NCBI GenBank assembly: GCA_017522785.1
Contig: JAFWYF010000017.1
Location: 1 to 56,497, forward strand
Reading direction: 5' to 3'
Source: Bacteroidaceae bacterium
Lineage (GTDB): Bacteria; Bacteroidota; Bacteroidia; Bacteroidales; Bacteroidaceae
DNA: 56,497 nt
Part shown: piece by piece, positions 1 through 11,467 of the stretch
How positions within the stretch are numbered: the stretch's first letter is position 1
Layout of the letters: each line of letters opens with the position of its first letter
Position numbers and translations under genes: made by a program
Notes under the pieces: model-generated
Told to the model about the DNA's origin: nothing
Seen by the model: only the letters and a program-made list of their open reading frames with translations
Databases searched by the model: none

Positions 1-1717
1 GATAATTTATATCATAATTAATTCCATCTTGGTTTTTAATGTGGTCGTTCCACATTTTTGTTTCATCATCGCTTGTATCTAATGGCGTATTATTCATTTT
101 AGCACAGAATAATCCACCCGGTGCACGTAGTGACGAAATCCACAGCCAACCTCTTGAGTCGAACAGCATCTCTACCATAGTAGGTTTTTCGCTTATCAAA
201 TCATATTTAAGCGATAGCCATGTTCCATCTCTCTTAAGTACTTTTACTATATCTTTTACTTGTGTATTTATAATCCAAAGATTTCCATCTTTATCGTACT
301 GCAAACGACATACTCGTACATAATTTTTTGCCGATTGACTGTTGGGTAATACACTTTCTATATCGGAATTGATATGATTATAATGTTTAATAAATTCACC
401 ATCTCTATATTCATACAAACCATGACCGAATGACGAGGCAAAATAGTGGCCGGGTTCAAGCGGGTCTTCTACAATACAACTCATATTTCTGTATGGAGTA
501 TTGGTGCTCTCTTTTATACCCTCCTCTTTAAAATTGGTCCAATAATCATTCTCGTAGTCGTATGTCATCAGAGTGGCATCGTAAAATGTAATATCGTAGT
601 AGTTTAATGTTCCACCGGCAACAAGTAATTTGTTACCTTCGAATTTCATATATTCACAGTAGTTTCTAACCGGGCTGTTTGGGTTTATAGCCTCCTCTTC
701 GTCTACTATTTTACCATCATTTAGAGAGCTTTTTACAAACCCTGAATAGCCTTTGCAGTTCCACAATGTGTTACCATCGGCCAATATGAATTTACTCTTA
801 CCATCTAAAGAGTATTTTTTATAATTATCTTTACTATCGAATATAATTAAATTTGAAGATGTACCGGCATACAGTTTATTGCTCTTTTCGTATAAATATA
901 CCGGAGTATTTGCTTTGTTTGTAGATAGTAGAAGGTCCGATTTAATTGTAATTTTACCGTTATATTCTATTATATTGTCAGAATTCTCGGTTTTGTTCTC
1001 TTCTTGTTTTTCTACGGCTATTTTATTCTTTTTGTTATCTATGACATAGATACCAGATTTTTCAACTATATAATATAAATCGCCATCAAATTCTTCAAAA
1101 TTAAGTACTTTATAATCCTCAATCTTAGACCAATTTTTATTATCTAATAGATTATCGTATGTATTTCCAATATATAATCCTTCTGTTGTTCCGGCATATA
1201 TATAGTTATTGTAGTTGTAGCAACATAATACTTCTTTATTGATATTATATGTTTTATTGAACTCTTTTTTCTTTAAATCGAGTTCTACAATACCAAAATT
1301 AGTAGATAAATATGCGATATCATCTATTATACTTATATTGTTGATAATCTTGTTGGTGATGTTGCTATTTTTAAAATCAGATATGTTGTAAACAGTTTCA
1401 TCACTATACAATAAATCTATATTCAGGTTTTTATAGATTATAACAAGAGCATCGACGCTACTGCAATATGATATAAAAGATATTTCACCATCGCTAAGTG
1501 TATCAATTTTATCATATGTTCTTATCTCTTCATCTTCGTAATTATATGAATATAATGCACCATTGCTGAGTACATAAATTCTATCCTTTACTTTCTGGCA
1601 GTATGTGGCATTGTGGTATGAATTATGTAATCTCCACTCCCCTATTGCTGCATACAACGTCGATTGTGTTGCAAGTAAAAAGAAAACAGCAAACGATAAA
1701 AATAATCTCTTAATCAT
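1..1717 (-). CDS. porZ: PorZ-like beta-propeller protein of the type IX secretion system (3' end beyond window)
   Basis: An open minus-strand frame begins with ATG at 1717 and runs about 572 codons to the window edge without a stop. Residues 1-23 form a signal peptide (hydrophobic run, then TLYA), followed by [14 protein letters not shown] and repeated blade-like segments such as [27 protein letters not shown] and [12 protein letters not shown]. This matches the PorZ / two-component-regulator-propeller family. PorZ is part of the cell-surface attachment complex of the T9SS, which anchors sorted proteins to A-type LPS. The start codon overlaps the rdgB stop as ATGA, implying translational coupling. 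The family call rests on recalled family patterns, and the C-terminal part that would settle it is missing. The metallopeptidase at 52661-54295 has a matching sorting tail. Confidence 0.75.
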   Translation of the reverse strand, partial: MIKRLFLSFAVFFLLATQSTLYAAIGEWRLHNSYHNATYCQKVKDRIYVLSNGALYSYNYEDEEIRTYDKIDTLSDGEISFISYCSSVDALVIIYKNLNIDLLYSDETVYNISDFKNSNITNKIINNISIIDDIAYLSTNFGIVELDLKKKEFNKTYNINKEVLCCYNYNNYIYAGTTEGLYIGNTYDNLLDNKNWSKIEDYKVLNFEEFDGDLYYIVEKSGIYVIDNKKNKIAVEKQEENKTENSDNIIEYNGKITIKSDLLLSTNKANTPVYLYEKSNKLYAGTSSNLIIFDSKDNYKKYSLDGKSKFILADGNTLWNCKGYSGFVKSSLNDGKIVDEEEAINPNSPVRNYCEYMKFEGNKLLVAGGTLNYYDITFYDATLMTYDYENDYWTNFKEEGIKESTNTPYRNMSCIVEDPLEPGHYFASSFGHGLYEYRDGEFIKHYNHINSDIESVLPNSQSAKNYVRVCRLQYDKDGNLWIINTQVKDIVKVLKRDGTWLSLKYDLISEKPTMVEMLFDSRGWLWISSLRAPGGLFCAKMNNTPLDTSDDETKMWNDHIKNQDGINYDINY

Positions 1718-2289
1718 AAAGTTTTTAGATAATCATTAAGTTTTTCTGTTGCACGAAAACGGTGGCTAATACTATTCTTCTGCTCATTTGTCATCTGTGC
1801 AAAACTTTCGGAAAAACCATCAGGAATAAATATAGGGTCGTAACCAAATCCTGAATCTCCTTTTTTCTCTTCGGCTATGAAACCTTTTACTATTCCATCA
1901 AATATTTTTTCCTCTCCCTTAATAATTAACGCAATAACTGTACGAAATTGTGCAATGCGGTTACTTTTCCCTGTTAAATTTTGTAATAGTTTATTCATAT
2001 TTGCTTTGGAATCGTTAGATTCTCCAGCATAACGTGCTGAATATACTCCGGGTGCACCATTCAAAACATCAACCTCTAAACCTGTATCATCGGCAAAACA
2101 ATCAACACCATATTTTTCATAAATATATCGTGCTTTAATGAGTGCATTACCCTCTAGAGTATCTGCTGTTTCGGGAATTTCATCGTGGCAGTTAATATCG
2201 TTAAGCGACAGCACCTCTACCCTACTGCCTAATATATCGCGAATTTCTTCGAGTTTATGTTTGTTGTTTGTGGCAAATACAAGTTTCAT
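1714..2289 (-). CDS. rdgB: dITP/XTP pyrophosphatase, RdgB/HAM1 family
   Basis: The 191-residue product is full length for the Ham1 family, which hydrolyses dITP, ITP and XTP to the monophosphates and so keeps deaminated purines out of DNA and RNA. Visible motifs are the N-terminal substrate loop [10 protein letters not shown] (residues 7-16), the acidic active site [14 protein letters not shown] (65-78), GFGYDPIF (147-154) and SHRFRA (175-180). It lies 3 bp after the YitT-like gene and its TGA overlaps the porZ start. The order leuS, yitT, rdgB suggests one transcript read from the leuS promoter. Function is confident from conserved motifs. Confidence 0.95.
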   Translation of the reverse strand: MKLVFATNNKHKLEEIRDILGSRVEVLSLNDINCHDEIPETADTLEGNALIKARYIYEKYGVDCFADDTGLEVDVLNGAPGVYSARYAGESNDSKANMNKLLQNLTGKSNRIAQFRTVIALIIKGEEKIFDGIVKGFIAEEKKGDSGFGYDPIFIPDGFSESFAQMTNEQKNSISHRFRATEKLNDYLKTL

Positions 2290-2292
2290 CTT

Positions 2293-3252
2293 CTATTCTT
2301 TTTGATCTTTATTTTCTTCCGATAATTTTAGTTTTGTAGTCTTTGTTTTTATCTTATCGAAACCATTGCCATACACTCCCATAACCTTTGTTTGCGATAT
2401 GAGAGCATTAGGATCTATTTGTTTAACAATATTAAAAAGTTCGTTCGATTGATTGGCGCGTGTGAGAGTTGTTATCACTTTACCCTCTTTCTTCGAATAG
2501 AAACCTACAGAATCCAAAAGTGTTACACCTCTGTGTAGTGAACGTGTTATATAATATGCAATATCTTCGTATTTATTCGAGAATATAAAGAATTGCACCA
2601 TTTGTCTGTTGCTGTTCACCATGTAATCGAGCGATACATTCACAATAACAAGGTTTATATATCCGTAGAATACCTTTGTAAGACTATCGCTGAAATTTTC
2701 GTAAGGAATAATAAAGAAACTGCTTGTGATGATACAGGCATCTATGTAAAGCATTGCTCTTCCAAAACTCACATCTTTATACTTGTTCACTATAGCTGCA
2801 ATTATATCTACACCTCCTGTACTTCCATTATTCAAAAAGCAGAGTGCAATGCTTATACCAATAAATATTGAGCCAACAAGACAAACTTCAAGTTCTTTGT
2901 CGGGTCCAAGTATTGTATAGGCATTCTGATTTTCAAACACTTTTTGGAAAACACTTAGTAACAGTGTCAGTGTAAAAATTGCATAAATAGTTTTCAAACA
3001 AAATTTAAAACCAAGAACCTTTATAGCTATTAAAATCAGCACAGCATTTATCATGAAGTATGTGTATTGCATAGGAAATCCTGTAGTATATTGTACTATG
3101 GCACCTATACCGGTCATACCTCCCACCAAAAAACTGTATGGACTCATGAAAAAGTTCCATGCTATTGCATACATTGCAAGTCCCAATGTTATCATTAGAT
3201 AACTTTTTATTTCACTTGCAAGACTCTTCTTAGGAATAAATAGTTTAGGCAT
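2293..3252 (-). CDS. YitT family membrane protein (DUF161/DUF2179)
   Basis: The 319-residue protein has about five or six hydrophobic segments in residues 15-215. A soluble C-terminal domain (about 225-305) matches DUF2179, with the segments RSLHRGVTLLDSVGFY and KQIDPNALISQTKVMGVYG. The N-terminal membrane part carries SPYSFLVGGMTGIG and NNGSTGGVDIIA, the glycine-rich signatures of YitT proteins. These inner-membrane proteins have no firmly established substrate, so transport is only a guess. The gene sits 78 bp after leuS and 3 bp before rdgB in the same direction. I saw no promoter motif in the 78-bp gap, so it probably depends on leuS transcription. Confidence 0.88.
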   Translation of the reverse strand: MPKLFIPKKSLASEIKSYLMITLGLAMYAIAWNFFMSPYSFLVGGMTGIGAIVQYTTGFPMQYTYFMINAVLILIAIKVLGFKFCLKTIYAIFTLTLLLSVFQKVFENQNAYTILGPDKELEVCLVGSIFIGISIALCFLNNGSTGGVDIIAAIVNKYKDVSFGRAMLYIDACIITSSFFIIPYENFSDSLTKVFYGYINLVIVNVSLDYMVNSNRQMVQFFIFSNKYEDIAYYITRSLHRGVTLLDSVGFYSKKEGKVITTLTRANQSNELFNIVKQIDPNALISQTKVMGVYGNGFDKIKTKTTKLKLSEENKDQKE

Positions 3253-3330
3253 AACTTTGTGCTTTTTATTGTCTATTTATAAATATGAGTTTTGTTCACT
3301 ATCTCTGTAGAATGTTATTTAAACATATCA

Positions 3331-6162
3331 TTAAAAGACTATGTTTACAATTTTCTTTGGTACAACAATAACTTTCTTAATTGGTTTGTCCTCAATATAT
3401 TTCTTAGTCATTTCGTCGGCAAGAACAGTACTTTCTATATATGCTTTGTCTGCATCTGTAGCAAAATCCATAGTGAAGCGTGCCTTTCCGTTGAACGAAA
3501 TAGTATATTTTATTCTATCTTCTTTTAGATATTCCTCGTTAAATGTTGGCCATTGTGCATCGCAAACCGATGTAGTATGTCCCAAAGACTCCCAAATCTC
3601 TTCGCAAATGTGAGGTGCAAACGGTGCAAGTACAATTACAAAATTTTCTAGTATAGCACGTTTGTTGCATTTCAAAGTACCTAACTCGTTTGCACATATC
3701 ATAAATGCACTAACTGTGGTGTTATAAGAGAATGCCGGAATATCTTCTGTTGTCTTTTTAATGAGTTTGTGAATAGATTTCAACTCTTCTTTTGTGGGCT
3801 GTTCGTCTGTGATGATTAAATTATCGTCTTTGTCATAGAAAAGGTTCCACATTCTACGTAAGAAACGATGACAACCGTCAATACCGTTTGTATCCCATGG
3901 TTTAGATTGTTCAACTGGTCCCAAGAACATCTCATACATACGCAATGTATCTGCACCATATTTCTCAACAATGGTATCGGGGTTCACAACGTTGAACATC
4001 GATTTACTCATCTTCTCAATAGCCCATCCACAAATATATTTGTCGTTCTCGAGTATAAACTCTGCATCGGCATATTCGGGACGCCATGTGCGGAATGCTT
4101 CAATATCCAGTATATCATTTGAAACAATATTCACATCGACATGAAGAGGTGTTACATCATAGTTCTTTGCAAGATTTAGTGAAACAAAAGTGTTGGTATC
4201 TTTTATACGATAAACAAAATTGCTTCGTCCCTGAATCATTCCCTGATTGACAAGTTTTTGGAACGGCTCCTCTTTGACACTTACACCCAAATCGAACAAG
4301 AACATATTCCAGAAACGTGAATATATGAGGTGGCCTGTTGCATGCTCTGTACCACCAACATATAAATCCACATTTTGCCAATAATTATCGGCCTCTTTCG
4401 AAACCAAAGCATTGTGGTTGCGTGGGTCCATGTAACGCAAATAATATGCACTTGAACCGGCAAATCCGGGCATTGTGTTCAACTCTAATGGGAAAATTGT
4501 CTCGTTGTCAATCTTTTCTTTTTCGGTTACACAGTTGTTTACAGTGTCCCAAGCCCACATTTTTGCATGCCCCAATGGAGGTTCTCCACTCTCGGTGGGT
4601 AAGAATTTTTCTACTTCGGGAAGTTCTAATGGCAGACATTTTTCGGGTATGGGATAAGGAACTCCATTCTTATAGAAAATGGGGAACGGTTCACCCCAGT
4701 AGCGCTGACGACTGAATATGGCATCGCGCAAACGGTAGTTCACTTTGACACGTCCCAATTTATTTTCTGTAACATATCTTTTTGTTGTAGCAATGGCCTC
4801 TTTAACTGTTAATCCGTTAAGATTAAGTTTGCAATCGGCAAATGCAGCTGTTGGAGAGTTCGTCATTATACCCTCTTTAGCATCGAAACTCTCTTCGCTA
4901 ACATCACATCCTTCTATTAGCGGGCGTATCTCAATACCAAAATGTTTGGCAAAAGCATAGTCGCGACTATCATGAGCCGGTACAGCCATGATGGCTCCTG
5001 TTCCATAACCCGATAATACGTAATCGCTCACCCATACAGGAATCTCCTCACCGGTAATAGGATTTATTGCATAAGAACCGGTAAATACACCACTGACGTT
5101 GCGGTCGATAATACGTTCACGCTCTGTTCTTTTCTTAGTACGGTCTATATACTCTTCTACAGCTGCTTTTTGTGCTTCAGTAGTTAGTGTTGCCACAAGT
5201 TCACTTTCAGGAGCAAGCACCATGAATGTTACTCCGAATATTGTATCGGCACGTGTTGTAAAGATAGTAAATTGTACATCGCTATCTTTTACACTGAAAA
5301 GCATCTCTGTACCTTCACTTCTACCAATCCAGTTGCGCTGTGTCTCTTTTAACGATTCTGTCCAATCAATTCTGTCCAGTCCATCTAACATTCTCTGTGC
5401 GTACGCTGATACACGAAGACACCATTGTTTCATCTTCTTCTGTACAACTGGGTAACCACCACGTTCCGAAACTCCATCAACTACTTCATCGTTGGCAAGA
5501 ACTGTTCCTAATTTGGGACACCAATTGACCATAGTCTCGTTAAGGAAAGCAATACGCCAATTCATTAACAACTCCTGTTGTTCATTTTCGCTCATTGCGT
5601 TCCATTGCTCAGCTGTAATATTAACCTCTTGTGTACATGCTGCATCAATACCCGCACTACCCTCTTTCGATAATTTTGTGATAAGTTCTTCAATTGGTTT
5701 ACAACATTTTGCACTGTTATCGTAGTAGTGGTTGAACATTTTTATGAATGCCCATTGTGTCCAATGGTAGTATTCCGGGTCGCATGTGCGTATTTCACGG
5801 TTCCAGTCGAAACAGAATCCTATTTTGTCCAACTGTTCGCGATATCTGTTAATGTTCTGGTCGGTAGTAATTGCAGGATGTTGTCCTGTTTGTATAGCAT
5901 ACTGCTCTGCAGGCAAACCATAGGAGTCGTATCCCATGGGGTTAAGTACATTAAAACCACAAAGACGTTTGTAACGTGCAAATATATCCGAAGCAATATA
6001 TCCAAGAGGGTGTCCTACATGCAATCCTGCTCCCGATGGGTAAGGAAACATGTTAAGAACATAGAATTTCTTTTTATCGGCATTTTCGGTTACACGATAG
6101 GTGTTATTGTCTCTCCATCTCTTTTGCCACTTTTTCTCAATTTCGTTAAAATTGTATCCCAT
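3331..6162 (-). CDS. leuS: Leucyl-tRNA synthetase
   Basis: The class I synthetase that charges tRNA-Leu. The 943-residue product carries the HIGH motif as HVGH (48-51) and the KMSKS loop exactly (717-721). Between them is the CP1 editing insertion, with [18 protein letters not shown] and the [15 protein letters not shown] segment of the hydrolytic site. The C-terminal part contains the anticodon-binding helical bundle and a short terminal domain. It is slightly longer than E. coli LeuS (860), as usual for Bacteroidales. The ATG at 6162 is preceded by an A/T-rich leader with GGAG about 25 nt upstream. A promoter-like TACTTTTG and a small palindrome lie further up, facing mutS. Confidence 0.97.
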   Translation of the reverse strand: MGYNFNEIEKKWQKRWRDNNTYRVTENADKKKFYVLNMFPYPSGAGLHVGHPLGYIASDIFARYKRLCGFNVLNPMGYDSYGLPAEQYAIQTGQHPAITTDQNINRYREQLDKIGFCFDWNREIRTCDPEYYHWTQWAFIKMFNHYYDNSAKCCKPIEELITKLSKEGSAGIDAACTQEVNITAEQWNAMSENEQQELLMNWRIAFLNETMVNWCPKLGTVLANDEVVDGVSERGGYPVVQKKMKQWCLRVSAYAQRMLDGLDRIDWTESLKETQRNWIGRSEGTEMLFSVKDSDVQFTIFTTRADTIFGVTFMVLAPESELVATLTTEAQKAAVEEYIDRTKKRTERERIIDRNVSGVFTGSYAINPITGEEIPVWVSDYVLSGYGTGAIMAVPAHDSRDYAFAKHFGIEIRPLIEGCDVSEESFDAKEGIMTNSPTAAFADCKLNLNGLTVKEAIATTKRYVTENKLGRVKVNYRLRDAIFSRQRYWGEPFPIFYKNGVPYPIPEKCLPLELPEVEKFLPTESGEPPLGHAKMWAWDTVNNCVTEKEKIDNETIFPLELNTMPGFAGSSAYYLRYMDPRNHNALVSKEADNYWQNVDLYVGGTEHATGHLIYSRFWNMFLFDLGVSVKEEPFQKLVNQGMIQGRSNFVYRIKDTNTFVSLNLAKNYDVTPLHVDVNIVSNDILDIEAFRTWRPEYADAEFILENDKYICGWAIEKMSKSMFNVVNPDTIVEKYGADTLRMYEMFLGPVEQSKPWDTNGIDGCHRFLRRMWNLFYDKDDNLIITDEQPTKEELKSIHKLIKKTTEDIPAFSYNTTVSAFMICANELGTLKCNKRAILENFVIVLAPFAPHICEEIWESLGHTTSVCDAQWPTFNEEYLKEDRIKYTISFNGKARFTMDFATDADKAYIESTVLADEMTKKYIEDKPIKKVIVVPKKIVNIVF

Positions 6163-6201
6163 TTTATATAGTTTTTATTTATTATTTCTCCTGCAAGAAT
6201 A

Positions 6202-6216
6202 TCCACGTTACGTGGA
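6202..6216 (-). promoter_or_regulatory. Short palindrome in the leuS leader
   Basis: Seven-base arms TCCACGT / ACGTGGA are separated by one base. They lie between the putative leuS -7 element and the start codon, so they would be in the 5' untranslated RNA. The stem is too short for a terminator and there is no T tract. It could bind a protein or be chance. Confidence 0.3.
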
Positions 6217-6233
6217 GGTTAATATAAAATCTA

Positions 6234-6241
6234 CAAAAGTA
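6234..6241 (-). promoter_or_regulatory. Probable -7 element for leuS-yitT-rdgB-porZ
   Basis: On the minus strand this reads TACTTTTG, matching the Bacteroidetes -7 consensus TAnnTTTG. It would start transcription near 6227, about 65 nt upstream of leuS. No clear TTTG is seen at the expected -33 position. Confidence 0.5.
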
Positions 6242-6321
6242 TATAAAAAAAGTAAGATTAAGACTATTATAGGGCATAATTGTTCTCTAAAACTTTTTAC
6301 TATTATTCCGAAAAATATCGT

Positions 6322-6329
6322 TATCTTCG
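6322..6329 (+). promoter_or_regulatory. Probable -7 element for mutS
   Basis: TATCTTCG is one base off TAnnTTTG and is identical to the elements before recR and engB in this window. It lies about 30 nt before the mutS ATG. The longer TTG-initiated reading frame beginning at 6280 would start upstream of this promoter, which supports the ATG at 6361. Confidence 0.55.
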
Positions 6330-6360
6330 CATCATTAAAATTAAAAACGTATTCCTAAAA

Positions 6361-8991
6361 ATGGCAGAAAAAGATACAGCTACGGTTACCCCGATGATGA
6401 AACAGTTTTACGACCTCAAGGCAAAGCATCCCGATGCGGTAATGTTGTTTCGTTGCGGTGATTTCTATGAAACATACTGTTCCGATGCAGTTTTGGCATC
6501 GGAAATTTTAGGAATAACGCTTACAAGACGTTCCAATGGAAAGAGTGCCACATCTGCCCCCATTGAAATGGCAGGTTTCCCTTTCCATGCACTAGATACA
6601 TATTTGCCAAAACTTATACGCGCTGGTAAACGTGTCGCAATTTGTGACCAATTGGAAGACCCAAAAATGACCAAAAAACTTGTTAAGCGTGGTATAACAG
6701 AACTTGTTACTCCGGGTGTTTCAATAAACGACAATGTTTTGGATTACAAAGAGAACAACTTCCTTGCCGCGGTTCATTTTGGAAAACCAATGTGTGGAGT
6801 TGCTTTTTTGGATATCTCTACAGGTGAATTTCTCACAGCCGAAGGAACTTTCGACTACATCGAGAAACTGCTTATCAACTTTCGGCCAAAAGAGGTACTT
6901 TTTGAGCGTGGCATGAAAAGCCGTTTCGAAGACTGCTTCGGAAACAAATTTCTCACTTTTGAACTCGACGACTGGGTTTTTACCGATGAGTTTGCTCATG
7001 AGAAATTAACCAAACATTTCGAAACAAAAAATCTTAAAGGTTTCGGCATTTCGCACTTGCGAAGCGGTGTTGTTGCCGCCGGCGCTGTTCTGCACTATCT
7101 GGGTGTTACTCTGCATACACAAATATCACATATACGTAATATATCCCGAATAGAGGAGGAGCGCTATGTGCGTCTCGATAAATTTACAATCCGCAGCCTT
7201 GAGCTTCTTGGTAGCATGCACGATGGGGGAACTTCTCTTCTATCTGTTATAGACCGTACTGTTACAGCAATGGGAGCGCGTCTGTTGAAACGTTGGTTGG
7301 TTTTCCCTTTAAAAGACCGTAAGCCGATAGAAGAACGTTTGGACATTGTAGAATACTATTTCCGGGAGCCTGCTTTTCGCGAAGTGCTCGAAGAGCAGTT
7401 GTGTCTCATTGGCGATTTGGAGCGCATAATATCAAAAGTGGCTGCAGGGCGTGTATCACCAAGAGAATTGGTGCAGTTGAAAAATGCGCTTCAGGCTATT
7501 GAGCCAATAAAACATGCTTGTGAATCGTCGTCAAATGCTGTTCTCAAACAGATTGGTATGCAACTCGATTGTTGTGCCGATATACGCGACAGAATAGCAA
7601 ACGAAATAGTTCCGGAACCCCCACTCTTGCTAAACAAAGGCGGTGTGATTGCAGATGGAGTCGATGAGCATCTCGACGAGTTACGTGCAATAGCCTATCA
7701 TGGAAAAGACTATTTGATGCAAATTCAACAACGTGAGAGTGAACGCACCGGAATACCAAGTCTTAAAATATCGTTCAACAATGTATTTGGTTACTACATA
7801 GAGGTTCGTAATACATACAAGGACAATGTTCCTTCCGAATGGATACGTAAACAAACATTGGTAAATGCCGAACGATACATCACTCAGGAACTCAAAGAGT
7901 ACGAAGAAAAAATTCTGGGAGCTGAAGAAAAAATTCTTTCATTGGAAAACCGCATTTATGGCGAACTTGTAATGGCTATTGCCGACTATATTCCTGCAAT
8001 ACAACAGAACGCAATACATTTGGCTCGACTCGACGTACTACTCTCATTTGCAAATATTTCACGTGCCTATAAATATATACGTCCGGTAATTTGTGAAGAT
8101 GATGTGCTCGATATTAAGCAGGGGCGTCATCCTGTAATAGAGCGTCAAATGGCTATGGGCGAAGAGTATATTCCAAATGATTTATATCTCGACAGTGAAC
8201 ATCAGCAAATAATAATTGTTACAGGTCCGAATATGGCCGGTAAGTCGGCTCTTTTACGACAGACGGCACTCATTATCCTGCTTGCTCAAATTGGTTGTTT
8301 TGTTCCGGCAGAGAGTGCTAAAATAGGTCTTGTCGATAAAATTTTCACACGTGTTGGAGCAAGCGACAATATTTCGGCAGGAGAGTCCACATTTATGGTG
8401 GAAATGACGGAAGCTGCAAATATCCTGAACAACCTATCGGCACATAGTTTGGTGTTGTTCGACGAGCTGGGACGTGGTACATCGACATACGATGGTATGT
8501 CAATAGCATGGGCTATTGTCGAACATATACATGAGTCGTCTAAAGGTCGTGCCCGCACTCTATTTGCTACGCACTATCACGAACTGAACGAGATGGAAAA
8601 GAGTTTTTCTCGCATCAAAAACTTCAATGTTTCGGTAAAGGAGATAGATGGAAAGGTTATATTCTTGCGCAAACTTATGCCCGGTGGTAGTGAACACTCA
8701 TTCGGTATTCACGTAGCAAAACTTGCAGGAATGCCTAAAAGCATTGTAAAACGCTCCGAACAGATACTTGCAAAATTGGAATCTTCGAGCAATAGAGGCG
8801 AAATGAAGAGTGCTCCCACAACCGAAATAGCAGATAGTCGCGAAGGTATGCAACTGAACTTCTTCCAACTCGACGACCCAGTTCTATCGCAGGTACGCGA
8901 TGAAATTCTTGGTATAGATGTGAACAACCTCACCCCACTCGAAGCACTTAACAAACTCAATGATATTAAGAGAATTGTAAAAGGGAAATAA
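6361..8991 (+). CDS. mutS: DNA mismatch repair protein MutS
   Basis: MutS recognises mismatches and small loops in DNA and starts repair as an ATP-driven clamp. From the ATG at 6361 the product is 876 residues, normal for MutS1. Residues 28-40 contain the mismatch-reading Phe-x-Glu motif (RCGDFYE, F35/E37). Connector, lever and clamp domains follow, then the ATPase with Walker A GPNMAGKS (622-629), Walker [13 protein letters not shown] and the FATHYHEL switch. The C-terminal helix-turn-helix ends the protein. An in-frame extension to a TTG at 6280 was rejected because it precedes the likely promoter and lacks the conserved MutS start. A stem-loop with a T tract directly follows the gene. Confidence 0.97.
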   Translation: MAEKDTATVTPMMKQFYDLKAKHPDAVMLFRCGDFYETYCSDAVLASEILGITLTRRSNGKSATSAPIEMAGFPFHALDTYLPKLIRAGKRVAICDQLEDPKMTKKLVKRGITELVTPGVSINDNVLDYKENNFLAAVHFGKPMCGVAFLDISTGEFLTAEGTFDYIEKLLINFRPKEVLFERGMKSRFEDCFGNKFLTFELDDWVFTDEFAHEKLTKHFETKNLKGFGISHLRSGVVAAGAVLHYLGVTLHTQISHIRNISRIEEERYVRLDKFTIRSLELLGSMHDGGTSLLSVIDRTVTAMGARLLKRWLVFPLKDRKPIEERLDIVEYYFREPAFREVLEEQLCLIGDLERIISKVAAGRVSPRELVQLKNALQAIEPIKHACESSSNAVLKQIGMQLDCCADIRDRIANEIVPEPPLLLNKGGVIADGVDEHLDELRAIAYHGKDYLMQIQQRESERTGIPSLKISFNNVFGYYIEVRNTYKDNVPSEWIRKQTLVNAERYITQELKEYEEKILGAEEKILSLENRIYGELVMAIADYIPAIQQNAIHLARLDVLLSFANISRAYKYIRPVICEDDVLDIKQGRHPVIERQMAMGEEYIPNDLYLDSEHQQIIIVTGPNMAGKSALLRQTALIILLAQIGCFVPAESAKIGLVDKIFTRVGASDNISAGESTFMVEMTEAANILNNLSAHSLVLFDELGRGTSTYDGMSIAWAIVEHIHESSKGRARTLFATHYHELNEMEKSFSRIKNFNVSVKEIDGKVIFLRKLMPGGSEHSFGIHVAKLAGMPKSIVKRSEQILAKLESSSNRGEMKSAPTTEIADSREGMQLNFFQLDDPVLSQVRDEILGIDVNNLTPLEALNKLNDIKRIVKGK

Positions 8992-9031
8992 CAATCTGTT
9001 TTTGGTTATTCGTTGAACAAATATATCTATT

Positions 9032-9070
9032 AAAGGGTTTAGAATATTACTTATCTAAATCCTTTTTTTT
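9032..9070 (+). terminator. Stem-loop with T8 tract between mutS and the catalase gene
   Basis: Arms at 9032-9043 and 9054-9065 pair at 11 of 12 positions around a 10-nt loop and end in eight T residues. The T tract abuts the catalase ATG at 9071, so no normal ribosome-binding site fits between them. It looks like the mutS terminator but may also work as an attenuator for the catalase gene. Confidence 0.75.
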
Positions 9071-10576
9071 ATGAATAAAAAGAACTTAACAAACGAAGTT
9101 GGTGCTCCTGTTGGCAATAATACCAACTCACTTACTGCAGGCGAGCGTGGTGCCCTGCTCCTCGAAGATAATTGGCTTATAGAAAAACTTGCACATTTCG
9201 ACCGCGAGGTTATTCCGGAACGTCGTATGCATGCAAAAGGTAGTGGTGCTTTCGGTCATTTTGTTGTAACTCAAGATATTACACAATATAGTTGTGCCGC
9301 TATATTCAGTGAGGTTGGTAAGAAAACCGACCTTTTCATTCGTTTCTCAACCGTTGCCGGTGAACGTGGTGCCGCCGATGCCGAACGAGATATTCGTGGT
9401 TTTGCCATTAAGTTCTACACCGAAGAGGGTAATTGGGACTTGGTTGGCAACAATACCCCGGTATTCTTTTTGCGCGACCCATTACAGTTTCCCGACTTGA
9501 ACCATGCTATTAAACGCGACCCACAAACAAATTTGCGCTCTCCACAGAGTAATTGGGATTATTGGACAATGTTACCCGAGGCATTACATCAAGTAACAAT
9601 AGTAATGTCCGACCGTGGAATTCCTGCTACCTATCGTAATATGCATGGCTTTGGTTCACATACATATAGCATGATAAACAGTGCCGGAACGCGCGTCTGG
9701 GTTAAATTTCATTTCTTAACCCAACAAGGGATAAAGAATCTATCAAATGAAGAGGCTGCAGAAATAATTGCTCACGACCGCGAGAGTCATGGTCGCGACC
9801 TTTTCAACGCCATTGAACGCGGAGAATTTCCTCGTTGGAAAATGTATATTCAGGTAATGACAGAGGAGCAGGCCGCAAACTATAGAGAGAATCCATTCGA
9901 TATAACCAAAGTTTGGAAACATTCCGAGTTTCCACTGATTGAGGTTGGGGTAGTGGAGCTTAATCGTAATCCCGAAAACTATTTTGCCGATGTCGAACAG
10001 GCTGCATTCAACCCGGCGCATATCGTTCCGGGAATCTCTCTTTCTCCCGACAAACTTTTGCAAGGACGACTATTCTCCTATGGCGATGCACAGCGCTATC
10101 GTTTGGGTGTAAACCACGACCAAATACCTGTAAACAAAGCCCATTGTCCGGTACATAGTTTCCATCGCGATGGTTTAATGCGTGTAGACGGCAATCAGGG
10201 CTCTCGTAAGGGCTATTCTCCTAATAGTATAGGTGAATGGGGTGTTGGCAATGTAAAAGAGTCTCATTCGCCTTCTGTTGGGTCATCCATGCGTTATAAT
10301 CCTTATGAAGACCGTACCGATAATTGTTTCTATCAACCGGGCGATTTATATCGTTTAATGACCGAAGAGAAGCGTCATTTACTCATTGAGAATACAGTTG
10401 CCGATATTATGCCTGTTACAGATAATATAAAATATCGTCATTGTGCACATTGCTATCTTGCCGACAAGGAGTATGGAACTCGTCTTACAGAACGTCTGAA
10501 ACTCGATATTGCAGTAGTTAAGCATCTTGCTTCGTTAAGTGAAGAGGAACGTTTGAGAAGCACAGCATCAGCATAA
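9071..10576 (+). CDS. katA: Monofunctional heme catalase
   Basis: Converts hydrogen peroxide to water and oxygen in the cytoplasm. The 501-residue length fits small-subunit (clade 3) catalases. Visible active-site elements are the distal histidine in RRMHAKGSG (His54), the distal asparagine in [12 protein letters not shown] (about 127-128), and the proximal heme-ligand tyrosine in [14 protein letters not shown] (Tyr337). The C-terminal part includes the PVHSFHRDG segment. The start is fixed by the family-typical N-terminus and by [20 protein letters not shown], which continues without a gap. It follows mutS by 79 bp, most of it occupied by a terminator-like hairpin, so its own promoter is unclear. 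A bidirectional terminator separates it from lgt. Many Bacteroidales control catalase by OxyR, but I saw no recognisable site. Confidence 0.97.
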   Translation: MNKKNLTNEVGAPVGNNTNSLTAGERGALLLEDNWLIEKLAHFDREVIPERRMHAKGSGAFGHFVVTQDITQYSCAAIFSEVGKKTDLFIRFSTVAGERGAADAERDIRGFAIKFYTEEGNWDLVGNNTPVFFLRDPLQFPDLNHAIKRDPQTNLRSPQSNWDYWTMLPEALHQVTIVMSDRGIPATYRNMHGFGSHTYSMINSAGTRVWVKFHFLTQQGIKNLSNEEAAEIIAHDRESHGRDLFNAIERGEFPRWKMYIQVMTEEQAANYRENPFDITKVWKHSEFPLIEVGVVELNRNPENYFADVEQAAFNPAHIVPGISLSPDKLLQGRLFSYGDAQRYRLGVNHDQIPVNKAHCPVHSFHRDGLMRVDGNQGSRKGYSPNSIGEWGVGNVKESHSPSVGSSMRYNPYEDRTDNCFYQPGDLYRLMTEEKRHLLIENTVADIMPVTDNIKYRHCAHCYLADKEYGTRLTERLKLDIAVVKHLASLSEEERLRSTASA

Positions 10577-10615
10577 ATAAATGCCCAAAGCTTAAAAAAC
10601 TTTGGGCATTTATTT
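10575..10615. terminator. Bidirectional terminator between katA and lgt
   Basis: Sixteen-base perfect arms (10575-10590 and 10600-10615) enclose a 9-nt loop. The arms are A-rich on the left and T-rich on the right, so the hairpin works for katA on the plus strand and lgt on the minus strand. Confidence 0.85.
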
Positions 10616-10622
10616 ATTAAAA

Positions 10623-11456
10623 TCATTTTCTTAATCCTCGTATCATGCACACAACACCAATAACTACAAATGGAATACTGAGCCATTGTCCCATGTCGAG
10701 CATCATTCCTTTTTCGAAATCAACTTGTACCTCTTTCAAAAACTCTATAAAGAAACGGAAAGTAAATATCGTTGCAAGGCAGTAACCAAAATAGAACAGG
10801 CTACCTACCTTTTGAGGTAATCTCTTGTATAGCAATAACCCGCATGCGAATATGATAAAATATGCTATAGCCTCATATAGTTGTGCCGGATGTCTGGGTA
10901 CATTGTCCACTTGAGCAAAAATAATTCCAAATGGACCTTCTGTTGCACGTCCCAATATTTCGGAATTCATGAAGTTTCCCAAACGTATCATACCTGCAAC
11001 AACAGGTGTGGTTATTGCAATATTATCCAATACCCAAGTAAATGATAATTTTGTTTTTCTGGCATAAAAGAATAGTGCAGTAAAGAGTCCTATTGTGCCA
11101 CCATGGCTTGCCAGCCCCTGATAGCCTGTAAATCTCCAATCCCACGAGTCTGGAGCAAAATGCAGTGGCAGAAACATCTCTATGACTCCTTTCAGGCTGG
11201 TGAGGTATTGTTGAGGCTCATAGAATATGCAATGTCCCAATCGGGCTCCTATAAGTATACCTAAAAAGCAGTATAGGAACAAGGGTTCAAAAAGCTCCTC
11301 ACTAACATTTTTGCGTTTATACAACCAACGCATTATATAATATCCCAATCCGAGTCCTATAATCCAGCAAAGAGAGTAGTAACGCACCTCAAAACCGAAT
11401 ATCGAGAATGGGCTCATCGATGGGTTCCAAACTATGGAGCAGGGTAGTGTAGTCAT
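10623..11456 (-). CDS. lgt: Prolipoprotein diacylglyceryl transferase
   Basis: Transfers diacylglycerol from phosphatidylglycerol to the lipobox cysteine of prolipoproteins, the first step in maturing the many lipoproteins encoded here. The 277-residue inner-membrane protein has about seven hydrophobic segments. It also has Lgt landmarks: RYYSLCWIIGLGLGYY near the N-terminus, GLASHGGTIG, and the signature RLGNFMNSEILGR with its essential arginines, followed by RHPAQLYEA. It starts 11 bp after ychF in the same direction and probably shares its promoter. Start ATG at 11456 gives the usual length. Confidence 0.96.
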   Translation of the reverse strand: MTTLPCSIVWNPSMSPFSIFGFEVRYYSLCWIIGLGLGYYIMRWLYKRKNVSEELFEPLFLYCFLGILIGARLGHCIFYEPQQYLTSLKGVIEMFLPLHFAPDSWDWRFTGYQGLASHGGTIGLFTALFFYARKTKLSFTWVLDNIAITTPVVAGMIRLGNFMNSEILGRATEGPFGIIFAQVDNVPRHPAQLYEAIAYFIIFACGLLLYKRLPQKVGSLFYFGYCLATIFTFRFFIEFLKEVQVDFEKGMMLDMGQWLSIPFVVIGVVCMIRGLRK

Positions 11457-11467
11457 TCTTCAGGCAA

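Noticed and set aside
39-323. Plus-strand frame at the left edge
   Set aside because: It is the mirror of the porZ-like gene, which continues open across it on the minus strand.
5728-6171. Plus-strand open frame overlapping the 5' part of leuS
   Set aside because: It overlies the conserved HIGH-motif region of leuS on the other strand and has no recognisable domain.
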